Shown here: piece by piece, positions 8,580 to 17,879 of the stretch
How positions within the stretch are numbered: position 1 is the first letter of the stretch
Layout: each line of letters starts with the position of its first letter
DNA from: Gaiellaceae bacterium
GTDB lineage: Bacteria > Actinomycetota > Thermoleophilia > Gaiellales > Gaiellaceae
Reading direction: 5' to 3'
Assembly (NCBI GenBank): GCA_030446625.1
Contig: JAUJMY010000001.1
Span: 231,496 to 295,495, forward strand
Length of the DNA stretch: 64,000 nt
The notes under the pieces: generated by a model
What the model was told of the DNA's origin: nothing
Databases searched by the model: none
What the model saw: only the letters and a program-made list of their open reading frames with translations
Made by a program: the position numbers and the translations under genes

Positions 8580-9535
8580 AGCGACTGATGGGGGTTGCGC
8601 TCGCAGTGACCGTTGCCGCGGCCGCGTTCGCGGCGTGGAGCTTCGCCGCGCCTGCGGGGGGGTCGCGCGCCGACGCGTCGCAGGCGACGCCGGCGACCGC
8701 CGAGGCGGCGAACGCCGAGGCTCAGAGGCGCAGGCCGCTGCCGCGGCTGCCTGCCGAGGTGCGACAGCGACGGCGATGGGTCATCGGCGTCAAGTGCGAC
8801 GCGCCGCCGTTCGGCTACATCAACGTCCGCGGGCAGCACGACGGCTTCGACGTCGAGATCGCGCGCTGGTTCGCCAGGTACGCGTTCGGACGCCCGAACC
8901 GCGTCAGCTTCGTCTGCACGCCGACGCCGGCGCGCGAGCCGGCGCTGACGACGGGGCGGGTCGACCTCGTGATTGCGACGTTCACGTACACGCGTGACCG
9001 CGACACGCGGATCGACTTCTCGCGCGCGTACTACCAGGCGACGGGCCGGCTTCTCGTCCGGAACGACTCGCCGATCAACAGCCTGCGCGATCTCAACGGC
9101 CGGACGGTCGTGACGACGTCGGGCTCGATCTACGACCGCTGGGTGCGGCGCTGCTTCTCGAACACGAGGCTCGTCGTGACGGACAACTTCACGAACGCCG
9201 CGCTCGCGTTCAACCAGGGTCGCGCCGACACGCTGATGTGGGACGACACGGTCCTCGTCGGCATCGCGGCGGCCGACCGGAACACGAAGCTCACGAACGA
9301 CACGTTCCTGGCGCTGCCGTACGGCATCGGCATCAGGCAGGGGAACGTCGCCATGAAGCGCTGGGTCGACTCGCGCCTCGAGCTGATGCGCAAGGCGGAT
9401 CGGTTCATGGCGATCCTACGCGCCAACGTCCCGGCACGGTTCGTCGCCGGGTTCTCGCGGAACATCCTGCGGCCGCGGAACACGTTCGGGTACGCGCCGG
9501 CGACGGCGCCGGCGCCCGACACCGTGTGCCCGTAG
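8576..9535 (+). CDS. Amino-acid ABC transporter substrate-binding protein
   Basis: 319 aa, ATG. Signal peptide about residues 1-25 ([20 protein letters not shown]), no lipobox Cys, then a family 3 solute-binding domain: [30 protein letters not shown], and the second lobe beginning [17 protein letters not shown]. The Asp/Arg ligand-type residues of polar amino-acid binders ([16 protein letters not shown]) are present, so glutamate/aspartate-like substrates are plausible but not proven. It is followed by a strong hairpin before the permease genes. Confidence 0.9.
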   Translation: MKRLMGVALAVTVAAAAFAAWSFAAPAGGSRADASQATPATAEAANAEAQRRRPLPRLPAEVRQRRRWVIGVKCDAPPFGYINVRGQHDGFDVEIARWFARYAFGRPNRVSFVCTPTPAREPALTTGRVDLVIATFTYTRDRDTRIDFSRAYYQATGRLLVRNDSPINSLRDLNGRTVVTTSGSIYDRWVRRCFSNTRLVVTDNFTNAALAFNQGRADTLMWDDTVLVGIAAADRNTKLTNDTFLALPYGIGIRQGNVAMKRWVDSRLELMRKADRFMAILRANVPARFVAGFSRNILRPRNTFGYAPATAPAPDTVCP

Positions 9536-9557
9536 GCGAACCAGGCACGAAGAACGG

Positions 9558-9588
9558 CGGGAGCGGTCGCGTCACGCGGCCGCTCCCG
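9558..9588 (+). terminator. Intercistronic hairpin after binding-protein gene
   Basis: 14-bp stem (CGGGAGCGGTCGCG against CGCGGCCGCTCCCG, one G-T pair) with a 3-nt TCA loop, 22 nt after the binding-protein stop and 12 nt before the permease start. There is no T-run, so it probably stabilises or attenuates rather than stops transcription, keeping binding-protein mRNA above permease mRNA. Confidence 0.6.
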
Positions 9589-9600
9589 CGCTGACCGCGG

Positions 9601-10293
9601 ATGCTCGTAGGGATCACCTACGACCTCGGGAGCTACGTCTCCGAGAACTGGGAGTTCCTGCTCAGGGGGCTCGGGCGGACGCTGCTCGTCTCGGCGATCG
9701 CAATCGGGGGCGCGCTCGTGATCGGAGCGGTGCTCGGCGCCGCGCGCGCACACCGTGTTCCCGTCATCAGCCAGCTCGCGTCGGCCTACGTCGAGCTGAT
9801 CCGCAACACCCCGATCCTCGTCCAGATCTTCTTCCTCTACTTCGCTCTCCCGCAGCCGATCGGACCGTGGCCGGGCGTGCGACTCGACGTCTTCACCGTG
9901 GCGTGGCTCGCGGTGATGATCTGGGGCGGCGCGTTCAACACCGAGAACTTTCGCGCGGGGTTCGAGGCGGTCCCGTGGCGGTTCCGCGAGGGCGCGCTCG
10001 CGCTCGGCTTCGGCCGCGTGGCGACGTTCCTGAACGTTACGCTGCCGATCGGCGGCCGCATCGCGCTGCCGTCGTCGATCAACACGTACATCGCGGTGTT
10101 GAAGAACACGGCGCTGCTCTACGTGATCAGCTACGAGGAGCTCACGACCTCGGCGCTCCAGGTGAACGCGCTCACGTTGGAGACGGCGGAGACGTTCACG
10201 GTGCTCGGCGCCGTCTACCTCGCGCTCGTCTGGTCGCTGTCGGCCGGGATCCGCGGGCTCGAGGGGCGGCTTGCCCTGCCGGAGAGCCGATGA
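9601..10293 (+). CDS. Amino-acid ABC transporter permease 1
   Basis: 230 aa, ATG. HisM/GlnP-type inner-membrane permease with about five hydrophobic helices. The cytoplasmic EAA-like loop that contacts the ATPase reads FREGALALGFGRVATFLNVTLP. The N-terminal motif YVELIRNTPILVQIFFLYF is diagnostic of polar amino-acid permeases. Its TGA overlaps the ATG of the second permease. Confidence 0.9.
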   Translation: MLVGITYDLGSYVSENWEFLLRGLGRTLLVSAIAIGGALVIGAVLGAARAHRVPVISQLASAYVELIRNTPILVQIFFLYFALPQPIGPWPGVRLDVFTVAWLAVMIWGGAFNTENFRAGFEAVPWRFREGALALGFGRVATFLNVTLPIGGRIALPSSINTYIAVLKNTALLYVISYEELTTSALQVNALTLETAETFTVLGAVYLALVWSLSAGIRGLEGRLALPESR

Positions 10294-10982
10294 TCGCGCT
10301 CCTTCCCGACTGGGTCGAGCCCGTCTTCCGCTACATGCTCGAGGTCGGGCTCCGGAACACGCTGCGCACCGCCGCGATCTCGCTCCTCACGAGCACGGTC
10401 ATCGGCGTCCTCCTCGGCACGCTGATCACGATTCGCTTCTGGCCGACGCAGGCCCTGATCCGGCTCTACATCGAGATCTGGCGCGGGCTGCCGATCATCG
10501 TGACGCTCTTCCTGATCCACTTCGCGGTGCCGACGCTCGTGCCCCGCTTCCGCTTCGACCCGTTCACGAGCGGGATCATCACGCTGACGCTCTGGGGCAG
10601 CGCGCAGATCGCGGAGGCGACCCGCGGCGCCGTGCAGTCGATCCCGCGCGAGCAGCACGAGGCGGCCTCCGCGCTCGGATTCGGCTGGGTCGGGCGCCAC
10701 AGCTTCGTCATCTTCCCGCAGGCGCTGCGGCGGCTGATCCCGCCGCTCGTCAGCCTGCTCGTCGCGATCATCCTGAACACGACGCTGATCCAGGTGATCG
10801 GCGGCTCCGAGCTGCTGGAGACGGGCGAGCAGTCGGTGGAGCGCCTCGCTGCGCCGCCGCCGTCCGGGATCTTCCAGATCCACGCGTTCGAGATCTACGG
10901 CGCCGTCGCGTTCGCGTTCTTCGTCATGTGCTTCCCGCTCACGCGGCTGGCGGGGTGGCTCGAGCGGCGGCTCGTTGCGTAG
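10290..10982 (+). CDS. Amino-acid ABC transporter permease 2
   Basis: 230 aa, ATG overlapping the previous stop (ATGA). Same family as the first permease: IEIWRGLPIIVTLFLIHFAV near residue 65-85 and an EAA loop EAASALGFGWVGRHSFVIFP. The two probably form the heterodimeric channel. The next gene (PLP enzyme) starts inside its last codons. Confidence 0.9.
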   Translation: MIALLPDWVEPVFRYMLEVGLRNTLRTAAISLLTSTVIGVLLGTLITIRFWPTQALIRLYIEIWRGLPIIVTLFLIHFAVPTLVPRFRFDPFTSGIITLTLWGSAQIAEATRGAVQSIPREQHEAASALGFGWVGRHSFVIFPQALRRLIPPLVSLLVAIILNTTLIQVIGGSELLETGEQSVERLAAPPPSGIFQIHAFEIYGAVAFAFFVMCFPLTRLAGWLERRLVA

Positions 10983-12184
10983 CGCGACGGAGCGGCTCCC
11001 GTACGAGCGCGGCGACCTGCTGCGCTCCACGGCCGACGACGTCGCGAAGCTGCGCGCGGCCTGGCGGATCGTCGAGCGCCGGCGCGGCGAGGGCACGCTC
11101 TACGACTTCACGGGGCTCGAGCGCTCGCTCGTCCTGGACGAGGCGGATATCCCGCTCATGGACGACGATCTCGCGCCCGCGCTCGTGGGCGAGGAGCTCG
11201 CGGAGCTGGCGCTCGAGCACCTCGGCGGCGTCGCCGGGCGCGACGACGTCTTCGTCGCGAACCGGCTGACCGCCGCGGCCGTCGCCGCGATGCAGGTGCT
11301 CGTCGACCCCGGCGACACCGTGGTCGGCGTCTCGCCCACGTACACGCACCCCGCGATCGTCCGTGCCGTTCGTCTCGCCGGCGGCGAGTTCGTGGACGGC
11401 GGCGCGATGGACGACGCCGATCTCGTCGTGCTGACGCGCCTCGCCGTCACCTACGACGTGCTGCCGGAAGAGGAGCTGCGGGCGGCCGTCGACGCGGCAC
11501 GCGCGGCCGGGGCCGCGTCTTCGTCGACGACGCGGGCGGCGCCCGCGTCGGCCCCGCGATCTTCGGGCAGCCGCGGACGCTCGAGCTCGGCGCGGACGTC
11601 GGCGCGACGGGGCTCGACAAGTACGGCACAACCGGGCCGCGCCTTGGCTCCTCGCGGGGCGTGCCGAGCTCGTCGCAGCGATCCGGGCGCGCGCGATCGA
11701 GCTCGGCCTCGAGGCGCGGCCGATGCTCTACCCCGCGGTCGTCCGGTCGCTGCGCGGCTATCGCCCCGAGCGCGTGCGCGAGCTCGTCGACGCGACGAAC
11801 GTAGTCGGCGACGCCCTCGACGCCAGGCTCGGCGCCGTCGTCTCGCGAACGCCGGTGGCCGTGAAGCTCGAGGCAGAGGCGATCCTCGCTGAGGCAGCGC
11901 GCCGCTCCCGCAGCCAAGTAACAAAGTGTTACTTGGTGCCGTACGAGGCGACGGCGGCGCTCGCGATGCTGCTCCTACGCGATCACGGGATCCTGAGCGT
12001 CCACTTCGCGGCGCTGCCGCCGGGGACTGCGGCGCTGCTCGTCAAGTTCGTCGTGCCGGAGACGCTCGAGCGCTTCGGTGGCGCGGACGCGTTCGCGGCC
12101 GCCGTCGACGCGAGTCTCGACGCGCTCGCGCGCCTGCTGCACGACCCGCAGGAGCTCCGGCGCCTGCTCGGCCTCGCCGCGTAG
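10975..12184 (+). pseudogene. SelA/DgaE-like PLP enzyme, two frameshifts
   Basis: A fold-type I PLP enzyme split over three frames. From TTG 10975, frame one runs to about 11510 (SPTYTHPAIVRAVRLAGGEF); a middle segment to about 11648 gives RVFVDDAGGARVGPAIFG and the likely PLP-lysine motif GLDKYGTTGPRLG; a third frame runs from LLAGRAELVAAIRARAIEL to 12184. Both shifts equal loss of one base in G/C-rich runs (near GGGGCC at 11509-11514 and GGCTCCTCG at 11646-11654). When joined, it resembles the SelA / D-glucosaminate-6-phosphate ammonia-lyase (DgaE) superfamily. It overlaps the permease end by 8 nt, so it belongs to the amino-acid operon. It could be a real pseudogene or sequence error. Confidence 0.7.
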
Positions 12185-12233
12185 CTGCTGCGACGCGGCG
12201 CATACGCCGCGCGAGAACGGGTAGAGCGGTCGC

Positions 12234-14291
12234 GTGGAGCTGATCTTGCTCGTCTTCGTGATCGCGGCCGTCGCGAGCATCGCCGGCAGCATCTCGCGGC
12301 GGCGCCGCCTCGAGGAGCAGGAGCGCCGGGCGCTCGAGGCGGCGCGGCGGCAGCGCGGCGGCGCCGAAGACGACGCGCAGCACCCGACGGCGATGTCGCC
12401 GTTCGGCATGCTTCCCTTCGGCGGCCTCTTCGAGCACCTGCTCTCGATGCAGGGGGCGCGCTCGTTCAGGATCGATCCGCGGACGGGTGAGTGGGTCGAG
12501 GTGACCGACGAGGAGCCGCTTCCGCTCGAGGAGGAGCCCCAGCCGAAGCCGGAGCAGACGCCGCCCGGCGACGGCGCCTCACGTGAGGCGACGGCCGCCG
12601 CCGCGCGCAAGCGGAGGCGCGCCCAGCGCGCGCGCACGCGGAGCGCGGCGGCCGCGAACCCGCTCGGGAACCTCCTCGGCGGCGGGATGATGGGCGGCGG
12701 CGACGGCAGCGGCGAGTTCGACGTTCAGCCGCCCGACGAGCTGATCACCTTCGGCGAGGTGGGTGGGATGGAGAAGCTCAAGCAGGAGGTCCGGGACACC
12801 GTCGGTCTGATGCTCGAGCACCCCGAGGACGCCGAGCGCTACGGGATCGAGTGGAACGGGATCCTCCTCCACGGTCCGCCCGGTGTCGGCAAGACGTACT
12901 TCGCGCGCGCGATCGCCGGCGAGTACGGGCTGAACCTGATGCACGTCTCGACGGGCGACCTGGTCGCGGGGATCGTCGGCGGCTCCGCGCGCAACATCGA
13001 CAAGGCGTTCCAGACGGCGCTCGCCACCCTTCCGTGCCTGCTCTTCTTCGACGAGTTCGACTCCGTCGCGCAGCGGCGCGACAACACGCCCGACCAGGAG
13101 TCGCGGCGAACGGTGAACCAGCTACTCACCTCCCTCGAGGCGCACCGGGACGAGCGCAGGCTGCTCGTGATGGCCGCGACGAACGGGATCGAGCACCTCG
13201 ATCCAGCGGTGATCCGCCCCGGCCGCTTCGACCGCCACATCCGGATCGACCTCCCGGACGCGGACGCGCGCCGCGCGATCTTCGAGACCGAGCTCGAGGA
13301 TCGCCCCGCCGCGCGCGAGATCGACCTCGAGGAGCTCGTGCGGCGGACGGAGGGAATGACGCCGGCGGCGATCGAGAAGGTCGTCGACATGGCGGCGCTG
13401 GACGTCTTCAAGCAGGCGGCCGACCGCGGCGAGCAGCTCGAGCTCGCGACGGAGCACATGTTGAACGCGATCGAGCGGCTCGGCGGCCAGGACCGCCCGA
13501 CGGTCGAGCACTGGACGTGGGAGTCGCTGATCCTGGCGCCGGCGATCAAGGCGCAGCTCCAGCAGCTCCAGGCGGTCATCGAGGATCCGGAGTCCGCGCG
13601 CCGCTTCGGCGTCGACCCGCCGACGGGGCTGCTGCTCGCGGGCCCGCCCGGCACCGGCAAGACGACGGTCGCGAAGGTGCTCGCGGCGCAGGCTCGCTGC
13701 TCGTTCTATCCCATCTCCGGCGCGGACGTGGTGAGCAAGTGGGTCGGCGAGTCCGAGCGGAACATCCGCCAGCTCTTCGAGCGGGCGCGCGAGAACCGCC
13801 CCTCGATCATCTTCATCGACGAGATCGACGCGATCGCCGGTCGCCGCGGCGAGATGGGGATGGGGCCGCACGACAGCCACGTCAACCAGCTGCTCGCGGA
13901 GATCGACGGCCTCGCCGGCCAGCGCGGCGTGTTCATCATCGGCGCGACGAACCGCCCGGATCAGATCGACCCGGCGATGCTCCGCGGCGGCCGCCTCTCG
14001 CGGACGATCGTGCTCGGGCTTCCCGACGAGGAGGGGCGGCTGGCGATGCTGCGGCTGCACGCCGCACGCATGCCGACGGTGGGGGTGCGGCTCGAAGAGC
14101 TCGCGCGCGCCACCGAGGGGCTCTCGCCCGCGGACCTGAAGGCGCTGTGCCAGGAGGCCGCTTTGGCCGCGATGGCGCGTGCCCGCGCGGAGAGCGGCGA
14201 CGGAGCCGCCGCAGCCGTGACGCACGACGACTTCACCGAGGCGCTCGCGCGCCTCCGCGCCGGCTCGATCGCCGAGACGACTTCCGTCTAG
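12234..14291 (+). CDS. Membrane-anchored CDC48-like double AAA+ ATPase
   Basis: 685 aa, GTG. One N-terminal membrane helix (2-20, ELILLVFVIAAVASIAGSIS), then a charged linker (20-165) and two AAA+ modules. D1 has Walker A GPPGVGKT near 214, Walker B LLFFDEFD and arginine-finger region NGIEHLDPAVIRPGRFDRH. D2 has Walker A GPPGTGKTT near 470, Walker B IIFIDEID and RPDQIDPAMLRGGRLSRT. Both modules look active. There is no protease domain, so it should be an unfoldase or segregase rather than FtsH. It stands alone between the amino-acid and ABC-2 operons. Confidence 0.88.
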   Translation: MELILLVFVIAAVASIAGSISRRRRLEEQERRALEAARRQRGGAEDDAQHPTAMSPFGMLPFGGLFEHLLSMQGARSFRIDPRTGEWVEVTDEEPLPLEEEPQPKPEQTPPGDGASREATAAAARKRRRAQRARTRSAAAANPLGNLLGGGMMGGGDGSGEFDVQPPDELITFGEVGGMEKLKQEVRDTVGLMLEHPEDAERYGIEWNGILLHGPPGVGKTYFARAIAGEYGLNLMHVSTGDLVAGIVGGSARNIDKAFQTALATLPCLLFFDEFDSVAQRRDNTPDQESRRTVNQLLTSLEAHRDERRLLVMAATNGIEHLDPAVIRPGRFDRHIRIDLPDADARRAIFETELEDRPAAREIDLEELVRRTEGMTPAAIEKVVDMAALDVFKQAADRGEQLELATEHMLNAIERLGGQDRPTVEHWTWESLILAPAIKAQLQQLQAVIEDPESARRFGVDPPTGLLLAGPPGTGKTTVAKVLAAQARCSFYPISGADVVSKWVGESERNIRQLFERARENRPSIIFIDEIDAIAGRRGEMGMGPHDSHVNQLLAEIDGLAGQRGVFIIGATNRPDQIDPAMLRGGRLSRTIVLGLPDEEGRLAMLRLHAARMPTVGVRLEELARATEGLSPADLKALCQEAALAAMARARAESGDGAAAAVTHDDFTEALARLRAGSIAETTSV

Positions 14292-14309
14292 CGCCGCGCA
14301 GGCCGCTGC

Positions 14310-14315
14310 TAGCTT
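14310..14315 (+). promoter_or_regulatory. -10 box for ABC-2 operon
   Basis: TAGCTT (TANNNT) ends 7 nt before the GTG at 14323, consistent with a leaderless transcript for the three-gene exporter operon. Confidence 0.4.
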
Positions 14316-14322
14316 CACGCGC

Positions 14323-15246
14323 GTGGACGACGCGCCGCTGATCGAGGCTCGCGGCCTCACAAAACGCTTCGGCGAGTTCGTCGCCGTCGACGGGATCGAC
14401 TTCGCCGTCGCGTGTGGCGAGACGTTCGGCTTTCTCGGCCCGAACGGGGCCGGGAAGAGCTCCACGATGCGGATGATCGGCGCCGTCTCGCCGGTCAGCG
14501 GCGGGACGCTGCGCGTGCTCGGCCTCGACCCCGCCACGCACGGAGCCGAGATCAAGCAGCGCCTCGGCGTCGTCCCGCAGCAGGACACGCTCGACTTCGA
14601 GCTCACCGTCTACGAGAACATCCTCGTCTACGGCCGCTACTTCGGGCTCCCGAAGGACGTGATCCGGACGCGCGCGGACGAGCTGCTCGAGTTCGTGCAG
14701 CTCAACGAGCGTCGCGACTCCCGCGTCGAGCCGCTGTCGGGTGGGATGAAGCGCCGGCTGACGATCGCGCGCGCGCTCGTGAACGAGCCGTCGCTGCTCC
14801 TGCTCGACGAGCCGACGACCGGACTCGACCCGCAGGCGCGCCATGTCCTCTGGGACCGCCTCTACCGGCTCAAGCAGCAGGGCGTGACGCAGGTCCTGAC
14901 GACGCACTACATGGACGAGGCCGAGCAGCTGTGCGATCGCCTCGTCGTGATGGACCGCGCCAAGATCGTCGCCCAGGGGTCGCCCCGCGAGCTGATCCGG
15001 AAGTACGTCCAGCGCGAGGTCGTCGAGCTCCGGTTCGCCGGGGAGCCGAGCGTCGACGGCCGGCTCGACGGGCTGGGAGACCGCGTCGAGGTGCTCGCCG
15101 ATCGCATCCTGATCGGCACCGACGACGGTGACGCGTGCGTGCACGCCGTGCACGAGCGGGGCGTCGCGGTCGAGAGCATGCTCGTCCGGCGGAGCACGCT
15201 CGAGGACGTCTTCCTGACGCTCACCGGCCGGACGCTCGTCGACTGA
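14323..15246 (+). CDS. ABC-2 type exporter ATPase (DrrA/NodI-like)
   Basis: 307 aa, GTG. Walker A GPNGAGKSS, signature LSGGMKRRLTIARAL, Walker B LLLLDEPTTGLDPQ and switch His in LTTHYMDEAEQL. The C-terminal about 80 residues are the accessory domain seen in DrrA/NodI-type ATPases of drug, lipid or polysaccharide exporters. Its stop overlaps the first permease ATG. Confidence 0.9.
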   Translation: MDDAPLIEARGLTKRFGEFVAVDGIDFAVACGETFGFLGPNGAGKSSTMRMIGAVSPVSGGTLRVLGLDPATHGAEIKQRLGVVPQQDTLDFELTVYENILVYGRYFGLPKDVIRTRADELLEFVQLNERRDSRVEPLSGGMKRRLTIARALVNEPSLLLLDEPTTGLDPQARHVLWDRLYRLKQQGVTQVLTTHYMDEAEQLCDRLVVMDRAKIVAQGSPRELIRKYVQREVVELRFAGEPSVDGRLDGLGDRVEVLADRILIGTDDGDACVHAVHERGVAVESMLVRRSTLEDVFLTLTGRTLVD

Positions 15247-16061
15247 TGGCGGCGGTCGCGGCGCAGCCGCTGACGACGCCGGTGCAGCGCGCGACGGCAG
15301 TGACGGCGTGGCACGCGCGCAGCTACCGCCGGACGTGGCGCGCCACGATCACGACGGCGTTCCTGAACCCCGTCTTCTTCCTCGTCTCGGTCGGCGTCCT
15401 GCTCGGCAAGCTGATCGACGACCAGCAGGCCGCGCTCGGCGGCCTCTCGTACGTCGAGTTCGTTGCGCCGGCGCTCGTGGCGACGACGGCGATGCAGGTC
15501 GGCACGAACGACGGGATGTTTCCCGTAATGGCCGGAATCAGGTGGCTCCGGACCTACCACGCCGTGCTCGCGACGCCGGTGCGCGTCGCCGAGCTGGTGC
15601 TCGGTGCGATGGCCTGGTCCGTGATTCGGATGCTCGTGGCCGCGACGATCTTCACCGCGGTCGCCGCGCTCGGCGGCGCGATCGACTCCCCGCTCGCGAT
15701 CTTCGCACCGTTCGCCGCGCTCCTCTGCGGGCTCGCGTTCCACGCCCCCCTTGCAGCGTTCACGTCCTCGCCGATGCTCGAGGACGGCAGCGGCGGCTGG
15801 TTCCCGGCGATCAACCGGTTCGTGATCATCCCGATGTTCCTGTTCTCCGGCACCTTCTTTCCCGTCTCGCAGCTGCCGGACTGGCTCGAGCCGGTCGCGT
15901 GGGCGACGCCGCTCTGGCACGGGATCGAGCTCTGCCGCGACCTCTGCACCGGCTCCGTGGAGCTCGTCGCGACGCTCGCGCACGTCGGCTACCTCGGCGC
16001 GTTCGTCGCGGTCGGCGCGGCGCTCGCCGTCCGCTTCCACGAGAGGACGCTGCTGAAGTGA
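15246..16061 (+). CDS. ABC-2 exporter permease 1
   Basis: 271 aa, ATG overlapping the ATPase stop (TGATG). NodJ/DrrB-type permease with six hydrophobic segments and the ABC-2 signature region FLFSGTFFPVSQLPDWLEPV followed by ATPLWHGIELCRDL. The substrate cannot be inferred. Its end overlaps the second permease (GTGA). Confidence 0.88.
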   Translation: MAAVAAQPLTTPVQRATAVTAWHARSYRRTWRATITTAFLNPVFFLVSVGVLLGKLIDDQQAALGGLSYVEFVAPALVATTAMQVGTNDGMFPVMAGIRWLRTYHAVLATPVRVAELVLGAMAWSVIRMLVAATIFTAVAALGGAIDSPLAIFAPFAALLCGLAFHAPLAAFTSSPMLEDGSGGWFPAINRFVIIPMFLFSGTFFPVSQLPDWLEPVAWATPLWHGIELCRDLCTGSVELVATLAHVGYLGAFVAVGAALAVRFHERTLLK

Positions 16062-16867
16062 CGGACTACGCGCTCACGGCGAGGATCGCGCCGTGGCTCC
16101 CGTTCGGGAGCGGCCGCGCGCTCCACCTCGTCTACCGGAACCTGACCGCCGCGCGCCGCTACTGGCTCGTGATGGTGTCCGGGTTCTTCGAGCCCCTGTT
16201 CTACCTCGTCGGGCTCGGAATCGGCGTCGGCACGCTCGTCGGCGAGATCGGGTACGCCGGGCGGACGATCGACTACCAGGAGTTCGTCGCGCCGGCTCTC
16301 CTCGCGGCATCGGCGATGAACGGCGCGATCTACGAGACGACCGGCAACGTCTTCTACAAGCTCAACTACGCGAAGACCTACGACAGCGTGCTCGCGACGC
16401 CGCTTGGCGTCCGCGACGTGGCGCTCGGCGAGACGATCTTCGCGCTGATGCGCGGCTCCGTGTACTCGGTCGCGTTCGTGGCGATCATGCTCGCGCTCGG
16501 TCTCGTCGAGTCGTGGTGGGCGGTCCTCGCGGTGCCTGCCGCGCTGCTGGTCGGCGCCGCGTTCGCCGCGCTCGGGCTCTCCGCGGTGACGCTGATGCGC
16601 TCGTGGGCCGACTTCGCGTTCATCGAGCTGTTCACGCTCCCGATGTTCCTGTTCTCGGCGACGTTCGTGCCGCTCGCCGAGTACCCGCAGGCGGTGCAGT
16701 GGATCCTGCCGCTGACGCCGCTCTACCACGGCGCAGAGCTTCTCCGCGGGCTCGTCCTCGGCGACGTCTCGCTCGGCCTGCTCTGGCACGTCGCGTACCT
16801 CGTCGCGATGATCGTCGTCGGCCTCGCGTTCGTCGCGCGGCGCCTCGAGCGGAAGCTGCTGAAGTGA
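16058..16867 (+). CDS. ABC-2 exporter permease 2
   Basis: 269 aa, GTG overlapping the previous stop. A paralogue of the preceding permease with the same family motif (FLFSATFVPLAEYPQAVQWI, then LTPLYHGAELLRGL) and six membrane segments. Two different permeases with one ATPase suggest a heterodimeric channel. Last gene of the operon, followed by a strong terminator hairpin. Confidence 0.88.
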   Translation: MTDYALTARIAPWLPFGSGRALHLVYRNLTAARRYWLVMVSGFFEPLFYLVGLGIGVGTLVGEIGYAGRTIDYQEFVAPALLAASAMNGAIYETTGNVFYKLNYAKTYDSVLATPLGVRDVALGETIFALMRGSVYSVAFVAIMLALGLVESWWAVLAVPAALLVGAAFAALGLSAVTLMRSWADFAFIELFTLPMFLFSATFVPLAEYPQAVQWILPLTPLYHGAELLRGLVLGDVSLGLLWHVAYLVAMIVVGLAFVARRLERKLLK

Positions 16868-16926
16868 GGCCGCGGGCTCTCACCGCCCGCGCGGGCTCGC
16901 GCGCGGGCTGCGCGTAGGCACAAACG

Positions 16927-16955
16927 ACGCGGGCGGCGCATGGCGCCGCCCGCGT
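16927..16955. terminator. Bidirectional terminator-like hairpin
   Basis: Perfect 13-bp stem (ACGCGGGCGGCGC against GCGCCGCCCGCGT) with a 3-nt ATG loop between two convergent genes. No long T-run, as is usual in high-GC actinobacteria. The position suits termination in both directions. Confidence 0.7.
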
Positions 16956-16977
16956 TGCCCTCACGCTCGAGGTGCGC

Positions 16978-17691
16978 CTAGCAGCGCACGTCCGGGTTCC
17001 ACTGCGCGAACATCCCGGCCGGGTTCCTCTTCCACAGCCAGACGTGGAGGTCGTAGTGCCGTGGCATGCCCTGCCCAGCCGGCGTCCCGGGCGGGTTGTG
17101 CCCCTCCATCGGGCCGTCGAACGCGCGGCCGAAGAGGCTCGGCCGGTCTTCGTCCGTGCTCAGGTTCTGGTCCGCGTCGCGCTTCCACCATTCTGCGGCG
17201 ACGAGGACGGGGCCGCTCGGACCGGGCGCGTAGACGAGAATCTCGGGTTTCGTCACGTCGAGCGCCGGGTCCGCCATTGCGGGATCGTTCTCGAAGTGCA
17301 TGCCCATTCCGCCCGCGGGCGAGGCCACGCACGGCGAGCGCTGCACGTATCCAGCCGCCCGCGCCTGATCGACCGACTGGTACTTGTCGAGCGCGGCCTT
17401 CGAGCGAGCGAGTTCGCGTGCGACACCCTCCGGGGAGAGCGCTGCGACCTGCGCGCGCAGGCTTTTCACGCTCGCCTGGAGCTTCGCGATCTGCCGCTTC
17501 TGCGCCGCGACGCGCCGCTTCAGCGCCGCGACCTGGCGCGCCGACGGCGGTGGTGTCTTCGCGAGCTCGAGCTGGCGCGCGGGCGTCGCGTCCGTGGCGG
17601 CCGCCGAAGCGGCGACCGCGCTGCACGCCGCGAGCAGCACGAGCGCGACCGCGACGACGGCGCGTGCGCGCAGGATCCTCAGCTGTTTCAT
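16978..17691 (-). CDS. Secreted coiled-coil protein, uncharacterised family
   Basis: 237 aa, ATG preceded by a clear ribosome-binding site (GGAGG at 17696-17700 read on the minus strand). Signal peptide about 1-32 with a Cys in LLAACSAVAASA that could be a lipobox. A coiled coil (50-90, KRRVAAQKRQIAKLQASVKS) precedes a C-terminal domain of about 130 residues with conserved-looking GGMGMHFENDP, EDRPSLFGRAFDGPM and HYDLHVWLWKRNPAGMFAQW. I recognise this domain as recurring in secreted actinobacterial proteins but know no function. It is unusual here in having both an SD and a short leader. Confidence 0.75.
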   Translation of the reverse strand: MKQLRILRARAVVAVALVLLAACSAVAASAAATDATPARQLELAKTPPPSARQVAALKRRVAAQKRQIAKLQASVKSLRAQVAALSPEGVARELARSKAALDKYQSVDQARAAGYVQRSPCVASPAGGMGMHFENDPAMADPALDVTKPEILVYAPGPSGPVLVAAEWWKRDADQNLSTDEDRPSLFGRAFDGPMEGHNPPGTPAGQGMPRHYDLHVWLWKRNPAGMFAQWNPDVRC

Positions 17692-17754
17692 CTTTCCTCC
17701 TTGGCCCCGAGCCGCGCCGTTCGCGACCCTGTTCGTCGCAAGGATCCGGGGGCG

Positions 17755-17775
17755 CGGCTTAATTCCGGTATAGCG
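17755..17775 (+). repeat. Direct repeat copy 1 upstream of AfsR-type gene
   Basis: CGGCTTAA, four variable bases, then GGTATAGCG. A second copy at 17880-17900 has the same two blocks (17 of 21 identical, 125 bp apart, same orientation). The TATAGC part is -10-like. Direct repeats are the usual binding sites of SARP/AfsR-type regulators, so autoregulation is possible. Confidence 0.5.
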
Positions 17776-17792
17776 CGGCAGCTCGGGCTCAG

Positions 17793-17831
17793 CGACCGCC
17801 GGCCCGAGGGGCCACTCCGGGCCGGCGGTCG
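17793..17831. other. 14-bp hairpin between the two direct repeats
   Basis: Perfect inverted repeat CGACCGCCGGCCCG / CGGGCCGGCGGTCG with an 11-nt loop. It lies 18 nt after the first TATAGC box and 63 nt before the second, in a stretch (17692-17906) with no gene. It could be an attenuator, or the terminator of a short RNA begun at copy 1. Confidence 0.5.
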
Positions 17832-17879
17832 GAGCGCAGCCGCTCGACGTGGCTGCGCGTCGCCGAGCATGGGCGCCGA

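Noticed and set aside
11505-11655. Programmed frameshifting in the PLP enzyme
   Set aside because: Two shifts without slippery heptamers or downstream structure; deletions in G/C runs are simpler.
12190-12215. Short GCGGCG/CGCCGC hairpin as terminator
   Set aside because: Six to seven base pairs only, expected often by chance at this G+C content.
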